From: an uncultured Bacilli bacterium
GTDB lineage: Bacteria; Bacillota_I; Bacilli_A; RF39; UBA660
Direction of reading: 5' to 3'
DNA: 7,907 nt
Assembly: GCA_934167785.1 (NCBI GenBank)
Contig: CAKPLX010000052.1
Coordinates: forward strand, 1-7,907
The notes below the pieces were generated by a model. The model saw nothing but the letters and a program-made list of their open reading frames with translations, was not told where the DNA came from and did not search any database. Of this stretch, positions 1 through 6,299 are shown in pieces (position 1 is the first letter of the stretch; each line of letters opens with the position of its first letter). The position numbers were made by a program, and so were the translations under genes.

Positions 1-31
1 ATGTGCATTTTCTTATGAAAATACACATTTT
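1..31 (+). terminator. Hairpin followed by T-run, possible terminator
   Basis: Arms 1-12 and 17-28 pair over 12 bp with one G-T pair around the loop TTAT, and a short T-run follows. This could terminate a plus-strand gene lying left of the window, or be a sub-terminal hairpin of another mobile element. A second small stem (TGCAC at 41-45 with GTGCA at 52-56) lies just downstream. The edge position prevents a firm call. Confidence 0.35.
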
Positions 32-97
32 GGGTCGTAATGCACTTAATTGTGCACTTTATTTAGAATTCAACGAATTTTAAACATTAGTTTCTCA

Positions 98-141
98 GGC
101 TGTTGACAAAGTCGATTTTTCAAATCGGCTTTGTCACAGCC
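98..141 (+). repeat. Strong hairpin at element end
   Basis: Left arm 98-118 and right arm 122-141 pair over about 20 bp with one bulged T and one G-T pair; the loop is TTC. A short T-run follows on the plus strand. The left arm also belongs to the terminal inverted repeat, so TGTTGACAAA can pair either with this nearby arm or with the far end at 271-280. Confidence 0.5.
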
Positions 142-167
142 TTTTATATTTCTCACACTAAAGTATA

Positions 168-214
168 AAAAAGAGCATTTTTTAGGGATTAAGTACCTAA
201 TATTTGCTCTTTTT
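168..214. terminator. Bidirectional terminator-like stem
   Basis: AAAAAGAGCA (168-177) pairs perfectly with TGCTCTTTTT (205-214), and the inner bases 182-186 and 196-200 extend the stem imperfectly. It has an A-run at one foot and a T-run at the other, so it could end transcription in both directions. Minus-strand transcripts reading out of hpf would meet it about 85 bases past the stop codon. It may replace whatever terminator hpf had before the insertion. Confidence 0.5.
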
Positions 215-296
215 AGACAATTTAACCCACTTTGATTTATTAAAAAATCAATTTTTTTCAAAATAGGTAGTTTGTCAACACTCTGAGAAACTAATT

Positions 297-833
297 TTAA
301 ACATTAGTTTCTATTACACCATAATTTCCATCTTTTCTTTTATACAAAATATTAACTTCATTTGTACGGACATCCTTATAAATGAAAAAATCATGTCCCA
401 ATAATTCTAACTGCAATATTGCCTCTTCTTCACTCATTGGCTTTAATTCTAAATTTTTTTTCTTTACTATTTTTTCCTTTCCTATCTGTTCTTCTTCCTT
501 AGAAAGTTCATAATCAAAGTTTAGAATCGTATCATTCTTTTTCACATTTTTCTTTAATTTAGCTTTTGTCTTACGGATTTGTCCCTCCAATTTATCAATT
601 ACTAAATCAATAGCTGCATATAAATCTTCCTTTGTTTCTTCACCTCTCAAAGTATACTTATCATAAGGGATAGTAACTTCTATAGATTGGTTTTTCCCTT
701 TTACTCGAATAAGCACAGTAGCATTAACATCATCTGCTTTAAAGTACTTATCAAGTTTTGCTAATTTTGTTTCAATATAATCCGAAATTGCTGAAGTAAC
801 TTTAATTTTTTCACCTCTTATATTGCACTTCAT
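297..833 (-). CDS. hpf: Ribosome hibernation promoting factor, long form
   Basis: The 178-residue product matches long HPF (YvyD type), which binds the decoding centre of idle 30S subunits and pairs ribosomes into inactive 100S dimers. Residues 1-100 form the S30AE domain, opening MKCNIRGEKIKVTSAISDYI and containing a Lys-rich helix around 86-98. A charged linker spans about 101-126. Residues 127-178 are the dimerisation domain, with the hallmark stretches KPMSEEEAILQLELLGHDFF and YKRKDGNYGVIET. Length and both domains are normal for the long form. The ATG at 831-833 follows an AAGGA site about 10 bases upstream. The gene has its own promoter (859-887) and is separated from the exported-protein operon by that operon's terminator. 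The last four codons and the stop lie in the 20-bp direct repeat of an inserted element. Its presence beside the secretion genes looks incidental. Confidence 0.96.
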   Translation of the reverse strand: MKCNIRGEKIKVTSAISDYIETKLAKLDKYFKADDVNATVLIRVKGKNQSIEVTIPYDKYTLRGEETKEDLYAAIDLVIDKLEGQIRKTKAKLKKNVKKNDTILNFDYELSKEEEQIGKEKIVKKKNLELKPMSEEEAILQLELLGHDFFIYKDVRTNEVNILYKRKDGNYGVIETNV

Positions 834-858
834 ATTATCACGATCCTTTCTCGACTAC

Positions 859-887
859 ATTATATCATGGAAAATTTTTTTTGTATA
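859..887 (-). promoter_or_regulatory. hpf promoter (sigma-A-like, extended -10)
   Basis: On the minus strand the -10 is a consensus TATAAT (859-864) preceded by TGA, which makes an extended -10. The -35 TATACA (882-887) matches four of six consensus bases across a 17-bp spacer. It lies about 26 bp upstream of the hpf ATG. The -35 is embedded in a perfect 12-bp palindrome, TTTGTATACAAA (880-891). Confidence 0.65.
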
Positions 888-930
888 CAAATTATTGAAA
901 ATAACATAATTTCACTTAATTAATATTAGT

Positions 931-961
931 AAAAAGGAAAGAATTAACAATTCTTTCCTTT
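931..961 (-). terminator. Operon terminator
   Basis: A perfect 13-bp stem (933-945 with 949-961, loop of three bases) is followed on the minus strand by a run of five T. It ends the minus-strand operon that includes the signal peptidase. The stop codon of the 33-residue small ORF falls at the top of the stem and loop (944-946), so ribosomes finishing that ORF would sit on the terminator. Confidence 0.85.
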
Positions 962-1045
962 AAATATATAAGAATTTAGTTGAATATAAGAAATATCATC
1001 AAAAATATCATTAAAAATATCATCTAATAAAATCTTATGTGGCAT
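944..1045 (-). CDS. Small hypothetical ORF (33 aa) at operon end
   Basis: I do not recognise this family. The frame starts at ATG 1043-1045, 10 bases after a clean AAGGAG (1056-1061). A GTG directly upstream (1046-1048) is in frame and only 7 bases from that site, so it could be the true start and give 34 aa. The peptide begins MPHKILLDDIFNDIFDDI and ends FKGKNC, giving an acidic, amphipathic N-terminal half with D-D/N-I-F repeated in near-tandem DNA. It has no signal peptide or membrane segment. It lies 78 bases below the repeat-protein gene and has no promoter of its own that I can see. The D-D-I-F pattern recalls the F-D-D-L-F motifs in the cytoplasmic extension of the signal peptidase encoded upstream. 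The strong ribosome site and terminator placement support a real gene; the short length argues for caution. Confidence 0.5.
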   Translation of the reverse strand: MPHKILLDDIFNDIFDDISYIQLNSYIFKGKNC

Positions 1046-1126
1046 CACTATTCATCTCCTTCAAATAAATACTACCACATCAGAAAAATAAATTCATTCA
1101 ATTCGACAAAACATTTCAAAACTAGA

Positions 1127-2872
1127 CTAAAATTCGTCATCAACATAAACTTTTATTGTTCCAATAAACCCTTTATTTTGATAACTATTATCTAATTCTG
1201 AATAATCAACATATAAAGACAAAGCGACTTTTAATTTTTCAGAAGCCCCAATAGTGCCATCATAAATAATATAAGTTGTATTTTCTTCGCTATCAATCCA
1301 TGAATTTTCTGTCAATCTAGTTGCCGGAACATAATTATCACCTACTGTCATTTGAAATTTAACAAATCTAGGATCTAGCCTTGAAGTATTATACTTAGTA
1401 TAATTTGATACCTCCTGAATAACAATTCTTAACCTTTTGCTCTGCTTATTTCGATTATGAATAGTAAAAATAGTATCTTCTATATTCTTAAAATCATTAT
1501 ATTTGTTTTCAGCCTCGCTAATATATATTCCTTCACCAGGATTCTTTCCACCATGACTAGGTTTATTTTCTTTGTTACTATCATTTATTTCTCCATTAGA
1601 TTTAAAAATTAACTTGTCGGTATCAACAATATAACTACTACCATCAGATTGAATAACTTCTGACTTACCATTATCAAAATTATAAACCTTATCACCAGAA
1701 GTCGTTACCTTTTCACTAACCATTTTAGAGAAATCAGGGCTAGTTATAATATTTTTCTGACTATCATAAATAATATCATCACTATCCTCAATATACTCCC
1801 GGCTATTATCTTTATTTATAATAACAGCAGAACCGTTATCATAATATATCACTTTTTTTCCATCAGAACAATTAATAATTGACATGGAATATCCATAATC
1901 ATTCGGAGAAATTTCATATAATTTCTTCGATTTCAATAAAATATCTCCACTTTTTTTTACATATAAAGTATTTCCCTTTTTATCTGTAATTATAGCGGAA
2001 CCATTAGAAAAAACAGTAATAGTATTCCCATCTTTATATGTTTTTTCCCCAATTACTGAAAACGAATTATAAATATCGTACAAAACATTTTCGCCATCTA
2101 CAGTAACATCTTTATTTTTATTAACAATATATTTTTTTCCACCAACAATAATATAAGTACTTTTATCTGTATATTGTGTAGCATTCTTCTGAATACTTTT
2201 TCCAAGTGCTACACCAGAAGGAGCAGTATTAATAAATAAATTTCCATTCTCTGTTTTAATATTATTACTATCACGCACAAAAATTGTTTTAGACTTTAAT
2301 TCAACTTTTGCTGTTCCATCCGTATAATAACTAATAACAGTTCCATCGGATAACGTCGATGTACTAGACTCAACTAAAATTTTTTTTACATCTGAATCAA
2401 TTTTACCATCCTTGTCTACACCATAACTGCCATCATTTTTAGGAAAAACACGATAAATCTTTCCAATCGATTTAACAATAACAGACGTCCCATCTGTATA
2501 ATAATCAACAATATCTCCACTAGATGTCATAAAACTCTCAACTAAGACAACAACTCCTTCATCTCGAGCCTCCTCACCTAAAAGATCTTTTTTAATATCA
2601 TCATCTTTAATACTAGGGTCATTATTGCTATTAATCTTATCACTACCATCTACATAACTAATGTCATAATCATTACTCCCTCTTAATAATGAAAAAGCAA
2701 ACCCCACAGAAGTTAATAATGACAAAATAATAATTGTACCAATAATAAGCAAAAAAATAGTTTTATGTCTTTTAAAAAACAGCAACAATGGATTTTTTGT
2801 TTTATCTTCTTCAATAATTATTTTTCGACTATTATCATTTTTTTCTTTTAATTTAAAAATATTTGTTTTCAT
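1127..2872 (-). CDS. Exported repeat protein with TasA-like C-terminal domain
   Basis: The 581-residue product has a cytoplasmic head, a membrane segment at about 38-60 ending SVGFAF (a SipW-type signal or anchor), then a long extracellular part. Residues 114-416 carry about six degenerate repeats of roughly 57 residues, each with a D/N-G turn after an aromatic pair (YYTDG at 124-128 and 182-186, FSNG, YYDNG, FDNG) and an alternating hydrophobic strand ending Y-I-V. One copy, near 233-250, is weak. A Gly/Pro linker (about 434-448) leads to a final ~130-residue domain ending GFIGTIKVYV, resembling the last strand of the neighbouring TasA-like proteins. It may act as a stalk, cap or adaptor of a surface fibre; this is inference. 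I chose ATG 2870-2872, with AAGTAAGTGA five bases upstream. An in-frame GTG at 2879-2881, immediately after the sipW stop, would add three residues. Either way, translation looks coupled to sipW. Confidence 0.82.
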   Translation of the reverse strand: MKTNIFKLKEKNDNSRKIIIEEDKTKNPLLLFFKRHKTIFLLIIGTIIILSLLTSVGFAFSLLRGSNDYDISYVDGSDKINSNNDPSIKDDDIKKDLLGEEARDEGVVVLVESFMTSSGDIVDYYTDGTSVIVKSIGKIYRVFPKNDGSYGVDKDGKIDSDVKKILVESSTSTLSDGTVISYYTDGTAKVELKSKTIFVRDSNNIKTENGNLFINTAPSGVALGKSIQKNATQYTDKSTYIIVGGKKYIVNKNKDVTVDGENVLYDIYNSFSVIGEKTYKDGNTITVFSNGSAIITDKKGNTLYVKKSGDILLKSKKLYEISPNDYGYSMSIINCSDGKKVIYYDNGSAVIINKDNSREYIEDSDDIIYDSQKNIITSPDFSKMVSEKVTTSGDKVYNFDNGKSEVIQSDGSSYIVDTDKLIFKSNGEINDSNKENKPSHGGKNPGEGIYISEAENKYNDFKNIEDTIFTIHNRNKQSKRLRIVIQEVSNYTKYNTSRLDPRFVKFQMTVGDNYVPATRLTENSWIDSEENTTYIIYDGTIGASEKLKVALSLYVDYSELDNSYQNKGFIGTIKVYVDDEF

Positions 2873-2881
2873 TTTTATCAC

Positions 2882-4453
2882 TTACTTTTGAATCGTTATA
2901 TTTTTACTTTTTTTTCTTTTCAACCCTTTAAATAATTTTACTATATCATACGAAATAACAGTTAAACAAGGAATTAATATAACAATAATCCAACCACCAT
3001 CAGATGCTAAAAATTCTTGTAAATAACCCAATTTAGGAATTTTTATAATAACTTTACCATAAATATTATTTTGTGGAACTAATGCACTGTCGGCAACATT
3101 ATTGTTATCTCCTTGCGTTTGAAAAGAATAACTCTTTGTTTTAGAATCATATTCTTTTTTTATAATTCTGTGGGTAATAATAGTATTTAAAAATCTAGAA
3201 TCAGCAGAAGCAAAAGTAATTACATCACCAACATTTAATGTTGAAGCATCTACTTTTTTCGTAACAACAACATCATTAACTTGAATCTCTGGTAACATAC
3301 TTCCTGTCAATACTACATAGGCATTGAACGTAGGAGAACTATAATCCCCCTTAGAAGCCCTAATTTTAATATCAAGAACATATACTAATAAGGCAATTCC
3401 AATCAGCAATAACCAAATGAAAATAGCATAGGAAATCACTCCTAAAACAAATTTAAACAACGGTTCTTTTTTCTTTTCAATTTTAACGGAATAATGCTTC
3501 AAATTATCTAAATTCAGTTTTTGTATTTTTTTTGGGTGTTCTTCATTCTCAACTAAATTAATTTTTTCTAGATCAGAAGAAAAATCTGACGATGAAACTT
3601 CTTCAAAAAAAGGACTAACAATTGTATTTTGTTCTTCTACCTTTTCTTCTTTCAAAGGTTTATTTTTTTCAAGAAAAGTATCTTTTTTACCACCATTTTC
3701 TTCAATACTTACCTTTTTATCTAAATCACCAACGGCACTATTTTGTTCTAAATCATCCGAAGAAATATTTTTCTGGTTAAAAAATATATTTCCTAAATCT
3801 ATATTTGAAAAATGATCTTCACTTTGCTCCGGAATTATATTTTTATTTTTTAAAAGTTCATCATTAAACATATCATTATGATCACTTTCAGAAGAACTAG
3901 AAAAAATATGCTTTTCATCAGTATTAGAAGCAAAAAAAGGACTCTCATCAGCAGATAATTTTTTTTCTTCAATATTTGAATTTTTATCAAAAATATCGTT
4001 TTCTTTCTTTACTGCTGAATCTTCTTCTTTAGAACTTAAATCAAAAAATAAATTATTAGGCGTTGAAGAATATTCTAGTTTTTCATCAAAATGATTACCA
4101 TCTTCAAAAATAGAAGAAACTTTCTCTTCAACAGTTTGATTTTTTTCAGAAAAAGATGTACTATTATCAAAAAATAAACCATTACTTCTCTCATCTAATT
4201 GTTTCTTAGCACTAGAAAATAAATCATCAAAAGCAACTGTTTTTTCGCTACTTTTTTCTTGTTTAACAAAAATATCATTATTTTTCAACTCTTTTTCAGA
4301 AATATCAGCATCATTTTCTACATTTACAGTAGCTTTATCAAATAAATTATCAAAAGTTATGTTTTCTTTTGATTCATCACCACTAGAAATATCATTATCA
4401 GAAGACATATCAGAAAAAAGATCCGAAAAAGTCTTTCCACCCTTATTATTCAT
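2882..4453 (-). CDS. sipW: SipW/ER-type signal peptidase I with long acidic cytoplasmic N-terminal extension
   Basis: The enzyme removes signal peptides from exported precursors at the outer membrane face. The catalytic part carries the ER/SipW-type motifs: T-G-S-M-L-P with nucleophile Ser385, I-T-H-R-I with His428 in place of the usual bacterial lysine, and Q-G-D-N-N with Asp449 followed by Asp455. Membrane segments lie at about 334-360 and 486-505, with a basic C-terminal tail. In Bacillus subtilis SipW matures TapA and TasA. The candidate substrates here are the neighbouring exported proteins. SipW enzymes are usually near 190 residues; this one has 523 because residues 1-330 form an acidic, Ser/Asn/Lys-rich, probably disordered cytoplasmic region. 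That region repeats short motifs such as F-S-D-L-F (9-13), F-D-N-L-F (34-38), F-D-D-L-F (75-79) and S-P-F-F (171-174, 280-283). The ATG follows AAGGAGG by six bases, and the previous gene's TAA overlaps that site, so translation is coupled. Confidence 0.93.
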   Translation of the reverse strand: MNNKGGKTFSDLFSDMSSDNDISSGDESKENITFDNLFDKATVNVENDADISEKELKNNDIFVKQEKSSEKTVAFDDLFSSAKKQLDERSNGLFFDNSTSFSEKNQTVEEKVSSIFEDGNHFDEKLEYSSTPNNLFFDLSSKEEDSAVKKENDIFDKNSNIEEKKLSADESPFFASNTDEKHIFSSSSESDHNDMFNDELLKNKNIIPEQSEDHFSNIDLGNIFFNQKNISSDDLEQNSAVGDLDKKVSIEENGGKKDTFLEKNKPLKEEKVEEQNTIVSPFFEEVSSSDFSSDLEKINLVENEEHPKKIQKLNLDNLKHYSVKIEKKKEPLFKFVLGVISYAIFIWLLLIGIALLVYVLDIKIRASKGDYSSPTFNAYVVLTGSMLPEIQVNDVVVTKKVDASTLNVGDVITFASADSRFLNTIITHRIIKKEYDSKTKSYSFQTQGDNNNVADSALVPQNNIYGKVIIKIPKLGYLQEFLASDGGWIIVILIPCLTVISYDIVKLFKGLKRKKSKNITIQK

Positions 4454-4464
4454 TTTACTCCTCC

Positions 4465-5022
4465 TTAACTAATTTTTTGGGAAGCATCCACTTGAATCGT
4501 ACCAGTCAAATTTTTTTTCATTTCTGTATTTTGATTCGAACCAGATTCTTTAATCCAAATCATTAAAGTATATTCTTCAGTTATGTTACTCTTTAATTCA
4601 ATATTAGTAGCCATAATAGTAGAAGCTTGTCCATCAATATAACCATTAAATAATTCATCACCAATCGAGTTATAAATAGCATACATCAAAGTACCACTAG
4701 AAAATTCATTATAATTAATATTAATTTTAAATTGTAACAAACTATCTAAACTTCCTGTATTTCTCACACGAAAAGTATTTTTATAAACATTTTTTTCACT
4801 ATCAAATTTTGGATTATCAGTAGGATACAAATAATTACAATTAATGATATCACCAGACAAATATTCAATAGACAAAGTACCAGTATAAACTGCACTACTC
4901 CCTTCTTTTTGACTAAAAAAGAAAGTATATAAGGCAAATGCTGCTCCAACAAATACAGTGATAAAAGTCAAAATCAGGATAATAATGTAAAAAAAGTCTT
5001 TTCGTTTTACATGACCTTCCAA
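4465..5022 (-). CDS. Small TasA/camelysin-like exported protein (SipW substrate)
   Basis: The 185-residue product has a short basic head, one membrane segment at about 9-34, and a SipW-cognate site G-A-A-F-A-L (cleavage likely after Ala30). The mature part is a compact beta domain sharing landmarks with the two larger paralogues upstream: N-E-F-S (105-108) before Y-A-I-Y, Y-T-L-M-I-W-I-K-E-S (151-160), and a last strand L-T-G-T-I-Q-V. Its single mature cysteine (Cys62) gives no disulfide pair. It is just 11 bases upstream of sipW and cotranscribed with it. Position and size suggest a minor fibre subunit or adaptor comparable in context to TapA; no sequence link to TapA is claimed. The start is TTG at 5020-5022, supported by the ribosome site at 5027-5035. 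No in-frame ATG exists before residue 113, well beyond the signal segment. Confidence 0.87.
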   Translation of the reverse strand: MEGHVKRKDFFYIIILILTFITVFVGAAFALYTFFFSQKEGSSAVYTGTLSIEYLSGDIINCNYLYPTDNPKFDSEKNVYKNTFRVRNTGSLDSLLQFKININYNEFSSGTLMYAIYNSIGDELFNGYIDGQASTIMATNIELKSNITEEYTLMIWIKESGSNQNTEMKKNLTGTIQVDASQKIS

Positions 5023-5026
5023 ACTA

Positions 5027-5035
5027 TCACCGCCT
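5027..5035 (-). promoter_or_regulatory. Ribosome-binding site that fixes the TTG start
   Basis: AGGCGGTGA differs by one base from the extended anti-16S match AGGAGGTGA and ends four bases before TTG at 5020-5022. This supports the TTG as the real start of the 185-residue protein, since the next in-frame ATG lies far past the signal segment. A weak start may keep this protein scarce relative to its paralogues. Confidence 0.7.
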
Positions 5036-5060
5036 CTATTATAATAGTATCAAAAAATAG

Positions 5061-5085
5061 AAAAAAAAGCAATCAAAAAATTGCC
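5061..5085 (-). terminator. Weak, probably leaky terminator between fibre genes
   Basis: On the minus strand a short stem (GGCAAT at 5080-5085 with ATTGCT at 5068-5073) is followed by eight T (5061-5068). It sits 9 bases after the stop of the 322-residue protein. With five strong pairs plus one G-T the stem is weak, and no credible promoter lies between it and the next gene. Partial read-through would feed sipW and its neighbours at a lower level than the upstream subunit gene. Confidence 0.55.
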
Positions 5086-5094
5086 ATTCAATAA

Positions 5095-6063
5095 TTATTC
5101 TTTACCAGTAATATTTCCATTTTCATACTCGCTAGTATCAAGTCCACCACTAACTTCTATAGCCACAGTCCCTTCGAAAGTCATCCCTTGCTCATCTTGA
5201 ACTTCCCCTGTCTCTTCCAACCAAATTACCAATTGATAAGTATGTTTGACTTTATTAGTGATTGAAATTGGTTTACAACGAGAAGTATCATCTTTGTTTT
5301 TCTCTTCATAATCATCACTGTTAGCATACAAACAAGCAACAGGATTCAATGTTCCCGTAATTTCATCACTATCACCTTTTATATCTTCTGGCTTTTCGAA
5401 TTTATTAAAACCAACTCCCGTAAAATCAACATTATCTGGATTAGTATCCATATTTTTAAACTGACTTACAACAGTATATTTATCAATAATACCAAAACCA
5501 TATTTATCAGTCAGTATCTTAGAAGAATCAGCAGGATCTTTTCTAAATGAAACCTCATACAAAACATAACTAAGATTAGAAAATTCATTTTTATTCACTT
5601 TAATAGAGGCTAATATATCTGTATTTTCACCAACCGCACCATCACTAGTAACAGAAAACTGATAAACATAACAAACTTCTTTCCCTTTTGAATCAACACA
5701 TCTACGATTAACATCATTTCTGTAAGTATCATAGTCAAGGTCAATTTCTCCATCGGTTTCCTTATTAAAAGGAGCGACTTCTTTTTGATATTTTTTAAAA
5801 GCAACTTGTTGAGTAGCTGGAATCAAATTACTTGCTTTAATCTCTGTACCACCATCATAAGAAATACTCACATAAGCAGATTTTACAGTTACATCATTCT
5901 CTTTACTTCTTGCAGTAGCAGAAAAATAAGCAAACGTTGCTCCTAATATAGCAATCAGCAAAGTTGCTAAACCAATAATCAAATTAAAAGTATTTGTTTT
6001 ATTATTAACTTTTTCTACACCATTAGGATCAATAGCATCATTTTTCAAATTGTTGTCACTCAT
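5095..6063 (-). CDS. TasA/camelysin-like exported protein (322 aa)
   Basis: A cytoplasmic head of about 25 residues precedes a membrane segment (27-48) ending G-A-T-F-A-Y-F-S-A-T, the SipW-cognate signature; cleavage is likely after Ala45. The mature beta-rich domain shares order and motifs with the 365-residue neighbour: D/N-L-I-P-A, a Cys-x8-Cys pair (122, 131) followed by Y-V-Y-Q-F, N-E-F-S-N-L (159-164), and a final strand F-E-G-T-V-A-I-E-V. The motif Y-Q-L-V-I-W-L-E-E matches the 185-residue protein. A second Cys pair (244, 263) is unique to this member. No LPXTG or other wall anchor is present. By family it should be a secreted fibre or matrix subunit matured by the SipW-type peptidase. 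The ATG follows AGGAGG by seven bases, and it has its own strong promoter at 6095-6123. Exact family membership needs a profile search. Confidence 0.88.
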   Translation of the reverse strand: MSDNNLKNDAIDPNGVEKVNNKTNTFNLIIGLATLLIAILGATFAYFSATARSKENDVTVKSAYVSISYDGGTEIKASNLIPATQQVAFKKYQKEVAPFNKETDGEIDLDYDTYRNDVNRRCVDSKGKEVCYVYQFSVTSDGAVGENTDILASIKVNKNEFSNLSYVLYEVSFRKDPADSSKILTDKYGFGIIDKYTVVSQFKNMDTNPDNVDFTGVGFNKFEKPEDIKGDSDEITGTLNPVACLYANSDDYEEKNKDDTSRCKPISITNKVKHTYQLVIWLEETGEVQDEQGMTFEGTVAIEVSGGLDTSEYENGNITGKE

Positions 6064-6094
6064 ACTATATCCTCCTCTACTATCTTACTACTTA

Positions 6095-6123
6095 ATAATA
6101 GCAAATATTATTTTAAAAGTCAA
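6095..6123 (-). promoter_or_regulatory. Promoter of the 322-aa TasA-like gene
   Basis: On the minus strand: -35 TTGACT (6118-6123), 17-bp spacer, TGC, -10 TATTAT (6095-6100). It is a strong sigma-A-type promoter with an extended -10, about 32 bp upstream of the ATG. It shares TTGA-x-TTTTAA and TTTGCTAT with the promoter of the upstream paralogue. Confidence 0.8.
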
Positions 6124-6241
6124 TTATATATAACTAAAAAGAAAAGAAAAAAATATTAAAAACAAAAGAACTCTCACAAAGCAAAAAAATTCTTTTTCTT
6201 TAATCAAAAAAAATATATAATCCGATTTTTTAAGCAAAAAG

Positions 6242-6269
6242 AAAAAACTACTTCAAAGAATGAAGCAGT
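6242..6269 (-). terminator. Terminator of the 365-aa TasA-like gene
   Basis: A 9-bp stem (6261-6269 with 6247-6255, one G-T pair, five-base loop) is followed on the minus strand by a T-run that starts at 6246 and resumes after one C. It lies about 30 bases past the stop codon and separates this gene from the promoter of the next paralogue, so the 365-aa gene is probably monocistronic. Confidence 0.8.
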
Positions 6270-6299
6270 CCTTAAATAAGCAAAATCAGTAAACATTAA

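Larger units (their letters stand above)
96..292. mobile_element. MITE-like non-autonomous insertion element (~197 bp)
   Basis: The segment has imperfect inverted ends: 86-110 matches the reverse complement of 271-295 at 23 of 25 positions, with shared core TGTTGACAAA / TTTGTCAACA. It is flanked by a 20-bp direct repeat. Inside are a 20-bp hairpin (98-141) and a stem with an A-run on one side and a T-run on the other (168-214). No transposase reading frame fits, so this is a non-autonomous element or an internally deleted IS. From memory the TTTGTCAACA ends resemble IS1182-like elements of low-GC Firmicutes, but that family assignment is weak. Confidence 0.5.
76..312. repeat. Perfect 20-bp direct repeat (target-duplication-like) flanking a short element
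   Basis: AATTTTAAACATTAGTTTCT occurs at 76-95 and again at 293-312, and identity stops at both edges of each copy. The right copy covers the last four codons and the stop of hpf; the left copy lies 197 bp away in non-coding DNA. The simplest reading is a target-site duplication made when the element between them inserted at the hpf 3' end and left the gene intact. The element's ends (AGTTTCT...AGAAACT) overlap this repeat, so the true duplication could be as short as 13 bp. Confidence 0.6.

Noticed and set aside
70..261. 63-residue minus-strand frame inside the repeat region
   Set aside because: It runs through the hairpins and inverted ends of the MITE-like element, has no ribosome site I can see, and resembles no protein; it is a by-product of the repeat.
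1..296. CRISPR array or RNA gene in the hairpin-rich left end
   Set aside because: There is no regularly spaced repeat set, only one direct-repeat pair and unrelated hairpins, and no tRNA or riboswitch core could be recognised.
4764..4952. 62-residue hydrophobic frame
   Set aside because: It lies in another frame inside the 185-residue exported protein gene, which has family motifs and a ribosome site; the hydrophobicity reflects AT-rich codons read out of frame.
5038..5049. TATAAT and TACTAT as -10 elements for the 185-residue gene
   Set aside because: Transcripts would start in or at the ribosome-binding site (5027-5035), and no -35 hexamer other than poly-T lies at 16-18 bp.
5610..5804. 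64-residue minus-strand frame
   Set aside because: Shadow of the 322-residue TasA-like gene with no start signal.
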